Shown here: piece after piece, positions 1-10,914 of the stretch
Position numbering within the stretch: the stretch's first letter is position 1
Layout: each line of letters begins with the position of its first letter
DNA from: Symbiodinium sp. CCMP2592
Taxonomy: Eukaryota; Sar; Dinophyceae; Suessiales; Symbiodiniaceae
NCBI GenBank assembly: GCA_905221615.1
Contig: CAJNDT010006144.1
Span: 1-64,000, forward strand
Length of the DNA: 64,000 bases
Direction of reading: 5' to 3'
Notes under the pieces: model-generated
Database searches by the model: none
What the model saw: the letters and a program-made list of their open reading frames with translations, nothing else
What the model was told of the DNA's origin: nothing
Position numbers and translations under genes: made by a program

Positions 1-289
1 TCCTTGGAATTGATGTCTCAACAGAGATTTACCGATTATTTTACTGCCAAGGAACATGGTGGTAGTCTTGTTTGCTGGTAGCACAACCATGTGCTGGAGT
101 TTCTATTTAGACTGTTTTCCGTCTAAAAGAAAATTTGTGTCTGCAGGCTGCGTTTTCATCAAGATCGGACATGTTCATGAGAACTATATGTTCTGTATCA
201 TCCGCAGCCGCTTTCCGCCTCGAGCCTCACAGCAATCAGCCTTTTGAGCTAACCAAGCATTCCTGATCCTGTTTGGTCATCGTGCCGTA

Positions 290-646
290 ATGAGCACACG
301 ATCAAACTTCCGTAGCCGGGATGGACACGCCCTACCCAGGGCAGTACAGGCGTACCATGAGCGACATCCACACATGGATAGCTCGTACCCCGAGTCTCGT
401 CGGGAAGCATCACGTCGACACACCGAACACGGTGGACACCGATTTCACAAACGTGAGAAAAATCACGAGCCTCGATACATTTACATGGGTCACCAACAGG
501 TGTTCAATCCGCATCCAAGAGATCTTGCTGAACTGATCTCACGATGTGGCCATGCGAGTCGAGCAAGGCTCACTCAAATCTCCAGACATGGAGTCAGGCT
601 CTACGAAGGAGTCCTTCAAGGACCATGGGACAACAGTCCCCTTTAA
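290..646 (+). CDS. Possible 5' fragment of the large upstream polyprotein
   Basis: An ATG-initiated 118-codon frame rich in His and Arg. It is in the same reading frame as the 959-7219 gene but ends in a stop at 644-646. The large frame reopens after a stop at 818-820, and codons 821-958 upstream of its first ATG still read like protein. The roughly 175-bp gap could be an intron or decay of the 5' end. I do not recognise the protein. A shorter overlapping frame (321-536) competes with it. Confidence 0.3.
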   Translation: MSTRSNFRSRDGHALPRAVQAYHERHPHMDSSYPESRREASRRHTEHGGHRFHKREKNHEPRYIYMGHQQVFNPHPRDLAELISRCGHASRARLTQISRHGVRLYEGVLQGPWDNSPL

Positions 647-958
647 TACTGGGGATACACAGTGGTAATCACGCCCTCGTGATCCACGCAGTTTTGTACT
701 ATGCTTGCACAGTTCCCCACCTTCAGACTGTCCTCCCACGGAGGTAAAACAATGTTGAGTCCTTGATGCAATCCTTGAGAATATGACTATTCCCCCTCAT
801 GCCAGAAACTGCAGAGGTAACAGTTCTCTCACCAAGATTGTGCTTTCCACATTCTTTCCAATACCAACAAGGTCGGAAGGTGGTTGGCACACTCAACAAG
901 ACACCTTCAGAATCAGCGCCAAGATCTCTTTGCTGGCCAACACAATTATCTTCTGGAC

Positions 959-3900
959 ATGTCCAAATTGGCCGATGCAGAGCTCGCACAATATTCACCA
1001 CAAGAGATCGCGCTTGGTGTTCTCCTTAACACCAAGTCCAGGTTCGTGGTCACTATGGTTTATGACCAAGATGGCAGGGCTGAAACAACAGTTGCCGCCG
1101 TTACCATCCCACAGGATTCAAATGTGATGACCATGACCAAACTTTACCTCTCGGCAGTGGGAGGACACGGTTCACGACGAACTCTACCAAGAGCTGAAGA
1201 ACCAGATCCCGAAGAAGAGAGGCCAAGGTCACACATGACCATCTCAGACTTCATGGCAACGGGGAGCAATCCTGTGCAGTCCCATGCAAAGCGTCTCTCC
1301 ACTAACGCGCCAAGGCCCGTAGGCATGGAAGATTTTGTTCGACAGAACAACCCTTGTTACATCATGCATGCCACGGACTTACAGGCATTATCCTCAATCC
1401 TGAGGCATGGTCTGGTACCATCAAACCTCCTATCGCAGGTAGTTACCTCACCAGGTCTTCAAGCTCTCGTGAATGAAAACAGTCGTTCCAACAGGGACAC
1501 TGTTCAGTTTTCAACGCTAAACCTGGCGAATCCTAATCCGACTCTGTTGCGTGCCAACAAGGCACTGCTCCTAGTATTCGACGCAAATAACGTAGTGAAC
1601 GAAGTCACAAACATGTGGCAGTCCCAAGCAGGGATGTTTGCTACACCAGAGGTAGTGCACGCCCGTACTCTTAGCGCCGTATTTGCACCCTCTGAAACAC
1701 TCTGGGTATCATCGCAATACGAGGAGCTCAAGAGCATCGGACCATGGTGGGCAGACCACTGCTCCGAACAGATGCCGTCAGCGACTTACGAGTCGAAGAA
1801 ATGGTGCGCAACTTACGGCCAAGAGATCGAATCGACACTTCGGAAGGTGTCAAAGCGAAATCTGCCTCCAGAGCCTCCCAAGGCCAGATCTTCTCACAAG
1901 AAGTCTTTCTCTTTGCCAAATACAGAGGCTGACACAGCTCCAAACCTGGAGCAAACCGCTTCTGCAGGTGAGGTACCTCCGAAAACGGAGACTACTACAA
2001 AGGACATCCATCCGAGATCCAAGCTCGCCCGGCAGGCCGAGGCAGACAAGGATCCGGACAGTCTTATGGGACAGCTCTGGAACTCAGACGGCACCAGAAG
2101 CGCCACTGAAGTTCTTAAGATAACGACAGGTCACAAACCTCCAGAACCTGTCCAGGATACTTCTGCCAACGTAGTTCCTCCCAAGGAAGAAGCTTCTGGA
2201 ACAGAGACGGAACCTGAGGAACCAGATCCTAACCAGGATTGTGACGAAGAATCAGACGTTGAGTCGGCATCAAGCGAAAAGAGCGAGAAGAGCGAAAAGA
2301 GCTCAAAATCTTCGTCTTCCTCGGAACTTCGAGTTGATGTTAATCCGTCTCACAAGACGAACTCAGCACCTGCAGCGTCAGAGGAGAAGAAAGAATCTCC
2401 CACGGAAGAGATCACAGAGAAACTTGAAAAGGTCAAACTTGACCAACCAAGGCCTGAAACAGAATATGTTCAGAGCTCAGACGAAGAGCCAAGAAAACCA
2501 AAATCTCCTAAAAAGGAGAAGGAAAAATTCCTAGTTCTCTTCGATCCTGAAACAGAAACCTATTATCGAGTCAACAGAATCAAGCTCAACCTCGAATACG
2601 AGGAGCCTGCTGATGAGGAAGACCTCGTAAGAGAACATGAGCGCATCAGCGCTCGAATTCGAGAAAATACCAAGCACCGAATCTCGAAGTCACCGTCTAA
2701 CCCGGCTATGCAACAGGAAATGCAAGAGAGAATCTGGGTTAGTCGATGGAATCGGAAAATCCGAAGTCCACTCATGATCAAAGATTCTGAGGCTCCTGAC
2801 GAAGAGGAGTGGGACAGACCCAGAGAGTCGGCATCTTCCTCCTCTGCACCTCCTAACAAGGAGAGATTTGTAGGAGTACGCAGGACAGCCATGAGCCTTA
2901 ACCAAAGGATACGGATGTTGCCTCGACCAGACAATCCTCTCTGCGATCTCTGCAAACAGCCTACAGGCTATTTTTGCTATTCCTGTGGAACGATTGTATG
3001 TGCAGACTGTCGACTTACCCCACAGGGTAAACAACGGATGTGCGAGTGCGTCTTGCCAATCGATTGCCTTGAGACCTCCAAAGTGAGAGCAGGAATGACC
3101 TCAGAAGAGCGTCAGTTTTTATACGAGGCCATCCTCACACATGAGGACGTAGATTTGGCAGTCCAGAAAATCAACATGTATTGCGAACACGCAAGAAGCA
3201 TGTTCGAAAAGGACCATCCAGGCGTAGATCCATACAGCCTTGATGATATCAGGAACAATCCTCCGAATACGTATGACAGCTCCACAGAGGCTCCAACCCT
3301 GGAGGAATATAAGAGCATTAACAAGAGTCACATCAATATCAAGGACTCTAGAACAAGCCACCCGGCTTCTTTTCTCTCTCTTACTGGCTACGAAGACAAA
3401 CTGGTGCTCGACGCACATTACGAGATAGTTCGCAATAGGATGGCCGGTGTTAATGAGAAGAGAGAATACATTGAAGGCTCAAACCCAGACAGCGTATCGC
3501 TGAACCTAGTGGTATTCAACTGGGGAAATATGGATCGAGCGCCGGTGCCCGCAGGGAATCCCAAAAAGAAGCTCAAACCTGAGAAGGGATTCGATTATCA
3601 CCCTCTTATTGACATGTGCTTCAACAATTCAGCTCATATTACCCTCGTACTCGAGGCAGGAGCACTTGCGTCAGAGTATTCGATCGCAACCATGCGACAA
3701 CATGAATACAGGGGGATGCTAATCCATTCTCCTCCCAAGGAGCCTGAGGCACCCTCGATGTATATTGGAGTCAAGGGTGACCCAACAACAGACATCGCTC
3801 TCGTCCACCACTTTTACCGTCATCGAACAATGAAGCCTAAGAATGGTGGTCCCAAGAAGCGACTGTGGGCATGCCACGGTGCGGTATGCCGCCTCACATT

Positions 3901-6900
3901 TGGGTACCACAGTACCATACCAGAGGCAAAAGAATGGGTCCACCCATATTCTGGCCAAAGGATGACGAGAGACGAGTTCATGCAGATTATCGGATATGAT
4001 CCACTCAAGGGCAAAAATCCTGACAAGGATGGACCCACTGATGGCTCTTACCTCTCACCAGAGGCGTGCCTGACACTGTCGAACCTCGACCCCTCGCCGA
4101 TTCTCTGTGAATGGAACGGCCATGTCGAGGGTGATGAGCCACCAGAGGAAGACTTTGAGTCATACGCAGAGATCTTCTCACAAGAAGCATCGAATGATCT
4201 TGACGAGATGTGGTGTACAAAAGGGCCTTACAAGGTCATCACCATCGCGATCGTCCATTTCAACTCGTTCATGACTCATAAGGAAGAACAGAGACGCGAA
4301 CTGGTGAACGCGTTCCTCAACGAGGTTCTCCCTTTTAAACCGGATGTAATAGCGGGAGATCTCAATAATATTGCGTCGAGGCTCACCTTAAAAGGTGGAG
4401 ACGTTCACCCGCGAAACAGTTTGTTTTCTCTATACCTGGAGAAGAAACTTGCAGCATTCAACAGAATAGCAGGAAGGCACTCACAAGTGCGACATCTTTG
4501 CTTGAACAACTCCGACCAGCACAGACTGGCACGTGCAGATCGTCTACCGGCGGACCCGGCGAAGAAAGTTGCTGACCTTGACTGTATCAACAGTTATATC
4601 CTTGACTGGAGTAAAACGCCGCACACGGCGTCACCTAGTCCAAGAGAGGTCACACCTGCCGCTGAAAGAACATACTGGGAACGAATCTCAGATATGTGGC
4701 AGGACACGAACAACAACAGGGATATTGATATCCGTCTGTTTGTATCAGTCAAGCAGTACTATTCAACTTTTTCTAACCTTGACCTATGGTTGAGTCCCAC
4801 TGACAAAGATTGGCACAGCCCTTTGGGCTTCACGATACAACCAATCCTTACAAAAGGGAAACACAACCGGTCAGATGCCCAGGTCCAAAAGATCGCTGAC
4901 AAGCGAAAGGCTTACAAGCAGCGTAATGCTGAATACTGGGGTTACAACGATTCATTCGTTTACTCATCCGGCAACAGCTGGTACGACAAATCGCAACCAT
5001 CAGGTAGCCATCACAGATATGGAAGATTCTGGGAGTGGCCACAGCCTGAACGTCCCAGCGAGCCTGAAGGTCCTCCTCCAAGAAGGAACCAGGAATCATC
5101 GTCCTCTTCACAACAAGATCTACCAAGATCAAGGTCCAGGCCTCAAAGAACCAATATTGTTGACAAGCTCAACATGTCTTTGGAAGAGCTGGATGGACTA
5201 GAAGAAGAACCGTCACCAACAAAAAGTGACATCGAAGAACACGAAAGAGAAACATCAAACTTGATGTCCGCTCAGAGAGATGAAGAGGAACAAGAGGACG
5301 AATCCTCAAGCCGGAGGAGAAGAAGGAAGGCATCGCGTCCACCGTCTGCTCCGAGCGGCAAGGCACTCAGAACAGCTGCTACAGCAGCGGGGTTGTCGGG
5401 CTGGTTCGGACACCGCAATCGAGGTGGAGCAAACGCAGAGTCTACCAAGACTGATGAAACTTCACTTCCAGACTCACTAACCAGTGAGCAAGACTTTTCC
5501 GTCTTCAGCATCGCGTGGAATGTGTTCCTGCTGTTAATGGGCTTACACTGGATGTGGAAGCAGATTACCAGGCCTCCTATCAGATGTATGGAGCGCCAAC
5601 AACCAAAATCAAAAGCAGCAGCGAACCAAAGAGTTCCATTCCTCGAACCCGAGGATGAACCGCAGACGCGTGAACCTTTAGGACCCAACAGGGTCAATTC
5701 CGGAGAAACAACTGATCTGCGACCTATCTGGCATACTTCCCGAAGCGAAGTCTACCATCTCTCAGACAGCTGTTACCAGCTTAAGCAAGCAAGAGATGTT
5801 TGCAAGAAGGTGCTGTGCAAAAACTGCCTCCATGCAGTACAAGTTGCGGAGATTCGCAGGAATGATCCTTTCCAAAGAGGTGATACACGACCACGTGGCA
5901 CCGAAAGAGACATTGAGCGCTTCCAGACCTACGATGATGCAAGTAACACTCCTCACATGACACAATTATTCCAGGATGCCTTGCATGCACAAATGGCCGA
6001 GGAAGCCATGCAGATTACCTATACATCGATCCCCAAGGGATCCTCGGCAAAAGCCAGAGGTACATCTGCACTCTCAAGTGCCGCATCGTCATCAGCGCCC
6101 AAGGCAATGCCACCAGGGCCTAACAAGGCAAACATATCACCTCCACCTAAGAGTCCTCCGCCAAAGGCGAAAGGAACAGTACCTTCTGCTCCTCCGAGAC
6201 CAAAAGGTCCTACCAGAAGAGGAGGTCAAAATCGGCGTATTCAACGAAAGGCAGCCAGAGAAGCCCACAACAGTGGACTCTGCACCTATGCAGACGCTGC
6301 ACTTGACGAAGCTAATCAAGGCCAGGCAATTAACGTTACGTGCCGAAACATAGTGGCAAGACACGTCAGCTCTATCGATGCAACGGTAGAAGCAGCCGGC
6401 CAGTTTACACAACGCGTGCTACAGCACGTAGAAACATATGATGAAGAGGAACCGTGGAGCACGGAGTTCCTACCAGTCGTGGAAGTCCTATTCAGGAACT
6501 TAAGCGGCGACGAAACAACTGTCATACATGACAATCAAACGGTAACTATGCCTCTTGCGAAATACACAGACCTCCTCAGAATCGCACAAGCATTGCGAGG
6601 CTCTATCCAGAGAGACAAGGAGGAAAGAAAGGAACATCTTGACACCATCCAAGATACTCTATCCAGAGTGGAAATCCTTCTAACAGCACTGAAGGACTCA
6701 AGGACAGTCTTTAACCAATTGGTCCATTCCTCACTAGAGATAGAGCGAAGAAATAACAATCTCAAAAATGTCCTCGAGACACTCTTTGACGACCAAAGCT
6801 CTGAGGAAGACCAATCAGAATCTGACAATGAAGAAGTCCTAACTCCTTCTGCACCACAGTACTGGAATAGCCTTTATGCCCACGCCTTATCTCCTTCAGG

Positions 6901-7219
6901 AGATGAAAGTGAAAGATCATGGGCGTCCTCAGACGGACAGCTTGAAAGAAGAAGGGCTGAACGGGCAAAGGCTAAGCAGCCGCAACCGGCAAAAGCCAAG
7001 GCAACTCCAGCCAGCTCACAAGCTGCTCCAAAGGCCGAGCCAAAGGCGACAACATCCAACCATGGATATGATACTGCAGACGCCGCCTTCACCAGGGCTG
7101 AGAACAGATTACTCGGAATCTTTTCAAGTTCCGAAGAAGACCACTCAGACCCGGATGAGCCACATCCGAATGTCTACGCTCGAGCCTATGATCCAACCCT
7201 GGATCCGAATCTGAGATAA
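959..7219 (+). CDS. Large multidomain protein with KptA-like and EEP nuclease-like regions (retroelement-like)
   Basis: An intronless frame of 2086 codons from the first in-frame ATG; it is open without an ATG from 821. Domains in order: residues 125-260 resemble the RNA 2'-phosphotransferase (Tpt1/KptA) fold, with MHATDL at 136-141, ILRHGL near 147-152 and a hydrophobic LLLVFD strand, but the second catalytic His appears to be Gln (TVQFS). Next comes a Ser/Glu/Lys-rich low-complexity stretch. A Cys cluster C-x2-C-x7-C-x2-C-x4-C-x2-C lies at 662-684. An EEP fold follows with candidate active-site residues N854, E899, D1134/N1136 (AGDLN) and D1284/H1286 (DWH). Then come an acidic/Arg-rich linker, a hydrophobic segment near 1516-1536, a second Cys motif near 1605-1623, and a charged helical C-terminus ending in an acidic tail. 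EEP domains cleave phosphodiester bonds and are used by LINE-type elements, but no reverse transcriptase follows. From memory, this layout matches a multicopy dinoflagellate family. Function is inferred. Confidence 0.75.
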   Translation: MSKLADAELAQYSPQEIALGVLLNTKSRFVVTMVYDQDGRAETTVAAVTIPQDSNVMTMTKLYLSAVGGHGSRRTLPRAEEPDPEEERPRSHMTISDFMATGSNPVQSHAKRLSTNAPRPVGMEDFVRQNNPCYIMHATDLQALSSILRHGLVPSNLLSQVVTSPGLQALVNENSRSNRDTVQFSTLNLANPNPTLLRANKALLLVFDANNVVNEVTNMWQSQAGMFATPEVVHARTLSAVFAPSETLWVSSQYEELKSIGPWWADHCSEQMPSATYESKKWCATYGQEIESTLRKVSKRNLPPEPPKARSSHKKSFSLPNTEADTAPNLEQTASAGEVPPKTETTTKDIHPRSKLARQAEADKDPDSLMGQLWNSDGTRSATEVLKITTGHKPPEPVQDTSANVVPPKEEASGTETEPEEPDPNQDCDEESDVESASSEKSEKSEKSSKSSSSSELRVDVNPSHKTNSAPAASEEKKESPTEEITEKLEKVKLDQPRPETEYVQSSDEEPRKPKSPKKEKEKFLVLFDPETETYYRVNRIKLNLEYEEPADEEDLVREHERISARIRENTKHRISKSPSNPAMQQEMQERIWVSRWNRKIRSPLMIKDSEAPDEEEWDRPRESASSSSAPPNKERFVGVRRTAMSLNQRIRMLPRPDNPLCDLCKQPTGYFCYSCGTIVCADCRLTPQGKQRMCECVLPIDCLETSKVRAGMTSEERQFLYEAILTHEDVDLAVQKINMYCEHARSMFEKDHPGVDPYSLDDIRNNPPNTYDSSTEAPTLEEYKSINKSHINIKDSRTSHPASFLSLTGYEDKLVLDAHYEIVRNRMAGVNEKREYIEGSNPDSVSLNLVVFNWGNMDRAPVPAGNPKKKLKPEKGFDYHPLIDMCFNNSAHITLVLEAGALASEYSIATMRQHEYRGMLIHSPPKEPEAPSMYIGVKGDPTTDIALVHHFYRHRTMKPKNGGPKKRLWACHGAVCRLTFGYHSTIPEAKEWVHPYSGQRMTRDEFMQIIGYDPLKGKNPDKDGPTDGSYLSPEACLTLSNLDPSPILCEWNGHVEGDEPPEEDFESYAEIFSQEASNDLDEMWCTKGPYKVITIAIVHFNSFMTHKEEQRRELVNAFLNEVLPFKPDVIAGDLNNIASRLTLKGGDVHPRNSLFSLYLEKKLAAFNRIAGRHSQVRHLCLNNSDQHRLARADRLPADPAKKVADLDCINSYILDWSKTPHTASPSPREVTPAAERTYWERISDMWQDTNNNRDIDIRLFVSVKQYYSTFSNLDLWLSPTDKDWHSPLGFTIQPILTKGKHNRSDAQVQKIADKRKAYKQRNAEYWGYNDSFVYSSGNSWYDKSQPSGSHHRYGRFWEWPQPERPSEPEGPPPRRNQESSSSSQQDLPRSRSRPQRTNIVDKLNMSLEELDGLEEEPSPTKSDIEEHERETSNLMSAQRDEEEQEDESSSRRRRRKASRPPSAPSGKALRTAATAAGLSGWFGHRNRGGANAESTKTDETSLPDSLTSEQDFSVFSIAWNVFLLLMGLHWMWKQITRPPIRCMERQQPKSKAAANQRVPFLEPEDEPQTREPLGPNRVNSGETTDLRPIWHTSRSEVYHLSDSCYQLKQARDVCKKVLCKNCLHAVQVAEIRRNDPFQRGDTRPRGTERDIERFQTYDDASNTPHMTQLFQDALHAQMAEEAMQITYTSIPKGSSAKARGTSALSSAASSSAPKAMPPGPNKANISPPPKSPPPKAKGTVPSAPPRPKGPTRRGGQNRRIQRKAAREAHNSGLCTYADAALDEANQGQAINVTCRNIVARHVSSIDATVEAAGQFTQRVLQHVETYDEEEPWSTEFLPVVEVLFRNLSGDETTVIHDNQTVTMPLAKYTDLLRIAQALRGSIQRDKEERKEHLDTIQDTLSRVEILLTALKDSRTVFNQLVHSSLEIERRNNNLKNVLETLFDDQSSEEDQSESDNEEVLTPSAPQYWNSLYAHALSPSGDESERSWASSDGQLERRRAERAKAKQPQPAKAKATPASSQAAPKAEPKATTSNHGYDTADAAFTRAENRLLGIFSSSEEDHSDPDEPHPNVYARAYDPTLDPNLR

Positions 7220-7867
7220 GAAAATTCTCAGAGTTTCACAACAGTGAATCACCAGGCTCTAACAAGAGCACAATGAAGGGCTGCATAATTCGGTAGTAGA
7301 ACATTACCAGACCTGATCTTGTACAGATGATCTCTCTGACCAATATGCATGAGTGTGTGCAAAATGAGTGGAGTGTCCTCAGCAGTGTACTTCAGTGCTA
7401 TACCTAGCATAAATAATATGCTGTTTTTATAATGAGTCCAAACTCCGCAACTGTGACAGTGGGCATAACAGTATATGTGTGAATGTGCGGCCATGCTTCC
7501 GGTAAAAGAAAATTAGTGTCTGTTTGAAACCATAAACCTCTAAAGGGGTAGCTCTAACAGGTACCTACAGCAATGGCTGCATGCTCATACATATACATTC
7601 CGCTGCCCATTGGCTCACAGTGGTTTTACCATATTGAGACAAGACAAGCTCTCCTTGCGTAGCAAGACAAAACAACTACTGTCCGTGTGCAGGGCGCTGC
7701 CCTTTGATCCTTAGGGAATAACTGGTCATACACCTCCTTACAAGGAGTATCCCTTGGGGGTGTATCGGCACACCCCCCCCCTCCACCCCCTTGCCCCCGT
7801 TGCACTTGGTATCAACAACCGTGTAAAGCCTGCCGCTACACAGCCGAGGCGGGCGGCGTAGCGTTAA
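7220..7867. other. 3' flank of the large gene, no gene seen
   Basis: AT-moderate sequence without coding character. A short C-rich run (about 7773-7790) lies near an imperfect repeat of the words ctccttacaaggag and ccttgggggtgtat. An 81-codon minus frame at 7249-7494 has no recognisable features. Confidence 0.4.
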
Positions 7868-7920
7868 TATTATAACCTACTTATAACCCTACTTACTAAG
7901 TCGCCTGCCCTTCCAAGTAA
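7868..7920. mobile_element. Family A palindrome, right half only
   Basis: Carries the family A arm (cttactaagtc then ctgcccttccaagta). No matching left arm is visible, so this is a truncated copy. Confidence 0.55.
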
Positions 7921-7969
7921 GGGGTGGCAAACCTCCTGACTCCTGAAGGTACAAGCAAAGACCCTGCGG

Positions 7970-8125
7970 GTTCAGGTTTTGGGGTTCAGGGGTTAGGGTT
8001 AGCGTTCAGGATTTAGGATTTAGGGCTCACGGTTTAGAGTTTAGGGTTCAGGGTTCAGGGATTAGGGGGATAAAGGGTTCAGGGTTTAGGGGGATTTAGG
8101 GTTCAGGGTTTAGGGTTATACCCCA
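7970..8125 (+). repeat. Degenerate TTTAGGG array
   Basis: Interspersed ttagggtt/ttcaggg/tttagggg words, the plant/dinoflagellate telomere unit with substitutions. Confidence 0.8.
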
Positions 8126-8154
8126 AACTCGCACTGCTTAGCTCCATCATTCCA

Positions 8155-8260
8155 GATTCCACCTGTCAGTTCCTCCGTTGCAGCTCAGCTACGACGGCTG
8201 CCATACGAGTCATGTCGAGTTCCTGCTGCAAGAGCCGGCATGCAGTGTTGCAAGATCGAA
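8155..8260 (-). CDS. Coding-like island (minus strand)
   Basis: The minus strand reads a helical, charged stretch (RLLQQELDMTRMAAVVAEL) ending in a stop. It has balanced base use unlike the repeats on either side. This is probably a terminal exon of an unidentified gene. No family recognised. Confidence 0.3.
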
Positions 8261-8449
8261 AACCCCGAGCCCTGGCTTTCGGAGTCTGCCGGTTTGTTCT
8301 TTGTCGGAATAGTCCTACAGGCACAACTCGGGAACCGGGGCTCTTAAACTTCAGGGTCACTGGTCGAGAACTGCATTCTTGCGACATCATCTAAAAACTG
8401 TTAACCAACTAGTGCTAAAGCAAGATGGCACTATAATTGCCATTGTTAT

Positions 8450-8580
8450 TATTAGTAGTAATTAGTAATAGTAGCAGTAGTAGTAATAGTAGTGGTAGTA
8501 GTAGTAGTAGGAGTACTAGTAGAAGGAGGAGGAGGAGGAGGAGCAGGAGGAGGAGGAGGAGGAGGAGGAGGAGGAGCAGC
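8450..8580 (+). repeat. AGT then AGG trinucleotide microsatellite
   Basis: An imperfect (agt)n run passes into (agg)n. The apparent poly-Ser/Arg and poly-Leu frames here are by-products of the repeat. Confidence 0.9.
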
Positions 8581-8639
8581 ACCAGCACCAGAACCACGAC
8601 CGGGACCAGTGCTACATGTACTACCAAAACTACCACAAC

Positions 8640-8990
8640 CGCAACGCTAAACCCCCAAACCCGAAATTCCAAACCCTGCCTGAACCCTACACCCGAACCT
8701 TACACCCCAAATCCGAAACTCCAAACCCTGACCCCTAAACCCAAACTTTAAACCCCAAATCCGAACTCCCAAACCCACAACCCAAAAAAAACATGAAACC
8801 CCGAAGCTCAAATCCGAACCCCCCACCCCCTAAACCCCCAAAAAAACACTCGAAACCGTAACTCCTGTAGCCCTGAACAGCCCTCGAACCCCTAAACCCT
8901 AAACAGTGAAGAACCCTCGAAACCCTAACCCCTAAACCGCAAAACAACACCTCTAAACCCTAAACCCCTAACCCTAGACCACAAGAAGAA
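8640..8990 (-). repeat. CCCTAAA-type degenerate array
   Basis: Dense aaaccct/aaacccc words with many substitutions, i.e. TTTAGGG on the minus strand. Confidence 0.85.
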
Positions 8991-9049
8991 ACCCACTTTA
9001 CCTGCATTTGCAGCGCCGCAGCCGGCCAGAACTGGAGGCCTTACCGGCT

Positions 9050-9130
9050 TTCGGGGGGGGGGGGGGTTAGGGTTTAGGGTTTAGGGTTTAGGGTTTGGGG
9101 TTTAGGGTTTAGGGTTTAGGGTTTAGGGGG
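9050..9130 (+). repeat. TTTAGGG array with a poly-G start
   Basis: A run of about 14 G is followed by about eight perfect tttaggg units. Confidence 0.9.
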
Positions 9131-9139
9131 TTCCTAAAT

Positions 9140-9242
9140 GAGTCCATATATACATACCATTATGGAACTGCAGGTCTCAAAAGCCCATCCCTAATATGGT
9201 TTCGGGGGACCTAATTCCATAATGGTAGTGTATATGGACCCT
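9140..9242. mobile_element. Family H palindrome
   Basis: The arms agtccatatatacataccattatgg and ccataatggtagtgtatatggac are near reverse complements with a short unpaired centre. A second copy lies at 35157-35263. Confidence 0.7.
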
Positions 9243-9777
9243 CTGGGTGAGTTTATGGGGCTCAGAAGCTTTTGCCTAAAGGTTTCTGAGGGTTCAGGAT
9301 CGAGGCGTCAGATCTTAGAGTTTGAGGTTTAGAGGCGGAGTGGGCCATGGTGGGACATGCAGCTCGTGGTTCCCAAAGGGGTTCTAGGTACCGTTATGGG
9401 GGATACTTCCCCAAAGCATGATAATAATTGCTTCTACTATAGAACCCTACATTCTCATTCTACTATTTAGGCACTTTGGACCCTTTGGGTTGCCAGACTT
9501 AGGAAACACAAAACCCGGGACCCGAGGTTTACAGGGCCCCAAAAAAGCACATAAGCAACATTCTGGATAGGGGTATCCCATATAAACCACCTTATAATGA
9601 AGCCCCATAAGGTAGGGATATCTCCATAGAATGCTTCTGCTTACGCCCTTCTAGAAGGGGTCCCTAAGTTTAGGGTGGGCGCATGGAGCCAAGGTTCCAT
9701 GGTCAAGGTGCTAGGACTTTTAGCTGCCGGTACTTTAGACCTGTAGCGGTAGCATCCTTATTGTATGGACCCGTGAT
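9243..9777. other. No gene seen; degenerate repeat DNA
   Basis: Scattered gtttaggg/tttgggg words and short imperfect inverted repeats. No convincing reading frame. Confidence 0.4.
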
Positions 9778-9882
9778 GTAGGCGCCTTAATGATCGGAAC
9801 GGGGTTTGGGGGCATATTGCAACAAAACTAGAATAAGGAAGCCCCCAAAATCCTCTTCTAATTATTGAGGCCCCTGCATTAC
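9778..9882. mobile_element. Family G palindrome (divergent)
   Basis: Ends in aggcgccttaatgatcgg and attattgaggcccctgca with a gggtttgggggcatatt inner arm. Compare 32132-32242. Confidence 0.6.
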
Positions 9883-10161
9883 ATAACGTCCCTCTGATTT
9901 CCACCAGCCCTCAAGATATGTAATTAGAGGTTGGCTATCTTACTGGCTTTGTTTTAAGGTTTCTGAGGCTTAATGTGGGGTTCTAGAGGGTTCTTGTGTT
10001 TACGCTTTGTATGCTGCAGATGTAGCCTTATAACTGCATAGACACCGGCGCTCGACAGGATATTCTTGTGGAGCCCACCCTACACCCTTAACCTTAAACC
10101 CTAAGCCCTAATTAAACCCGAAAACCCAAACACCATCCAACAGTAAATCCACAGGTGCATT

Positions 10162-10285
10162 GTCTAGACCCAAGAGTAACCTAGGAATAGAAAAGGGCGC
10201 CCTTTTTGGTTTTAAAGGGGCTGATAAACTTATACGAGAACCTGAACCCTAAAAAAGGGAACAAGGGCCTACTCTAGGTCCTAGT
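10162..10285. mobile_element. Family J element
   Basis: Begins ctagacccaagagtaacc and ends ggcctactctaggtcctag, with an internal ggcgcccttttt word. It is about 85% alike by eye to 62643-62758, 52 kb away. Confidence 0.65.
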
Positions 10286-10289
10286 TGTG

Positions 10290-10765
10290 CGACTCCTTGT
10301 CGAAGCTACGACTCCCACCTCTCCATGCGTGCGAACTGCCACCCCTTACAAGACTATAGTTGTCTTAACTAGCTAGTATAGTGCTAGTACTTAAAAAACT
10401 CCCTCATAACCTCTCTCTGCTTGAAAGTATACTGTGTGATAAACCAGAAACCCGATAAACTCCGATGCCCTCAACCCGGAACCTCCAACCCGCAAACCAC
10501 TCTGGACCTGGATTCTCTAAGCTCTGGATGCTTGCAAGACGGAGCACGGTTGTAGGGCCAAACTACCTTGGACAGGTGCTTCGTCTAGGCGAGTACTGAG
10601 AAACCCCACGTCCTAATCAAGCGGCATAAGCATAGTAAACCCTGTTAAATACCTGTCGTGTGTTTCCCACTCAGGGGGTACTGGGGTTTTGAGTACGGTG
10701 TACAGCGGACTTGTTGGTGGGAACCACTTTGAACTGTCAAGACGGTTCAGCGTTCAGTATAGGGT
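10290..10765. other. Spacer with weak coding-like patches
   Basis: Mixed-composition DNA around 10500-10610 without a clear frame. No repeat arrays. Confidence 0.3.
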
Positions 10766-10846
10766 GTTTAACAATTAGAATAGGGTTTGAGACCCATTAT
10801 ACTATAATGGTAACAAGGACCCCCCCGAAATAGTATTGGAAACGGG
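10766..10846. mobile_element. Family G palindrome (partial)
   Basis: Contains attagaatagggtttgag, a tatactataatgg centre and a cccccgaaatagtattgg arm. The outer ends are eroded. Confidence 0.5.
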
Positions 10847-10914
10847 GTGGAGGACTGCGACTCAATCCGTCGGCCCTTGAGGAGCATAGGATTGGAAGAC
10901 TTAGCGGACGTGGC

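Noticed and set aside
884-958. Translation start at TTG (884) for the large protein
   Set aside because: A nuclear eukaryotic gene is expected to start at ATG; the first in-frame ATG is at 959. The codons between 821 and 958 may still be coding if an upstream exon exists.
240-960. A relic of the dinoflagellate spliced leader marking retroposed cDNA
   Set aside because: I looked for the conserved 3' part of the leader upstream of 290, 959 and 58508 and saw no convincing match.
7220-8110. Reverse transcriptase downstream of the EEP-containing gene
   Set aside because: No frame with reverse transcriptase motifs (such as YxDD) is visible after the stop at 7219.
8970-9130. A chromosome end (telomere)
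   Set aside because: TTTAGGG arrays are short, occur in both orientations and are interspersed with genes and hairpins through the window.
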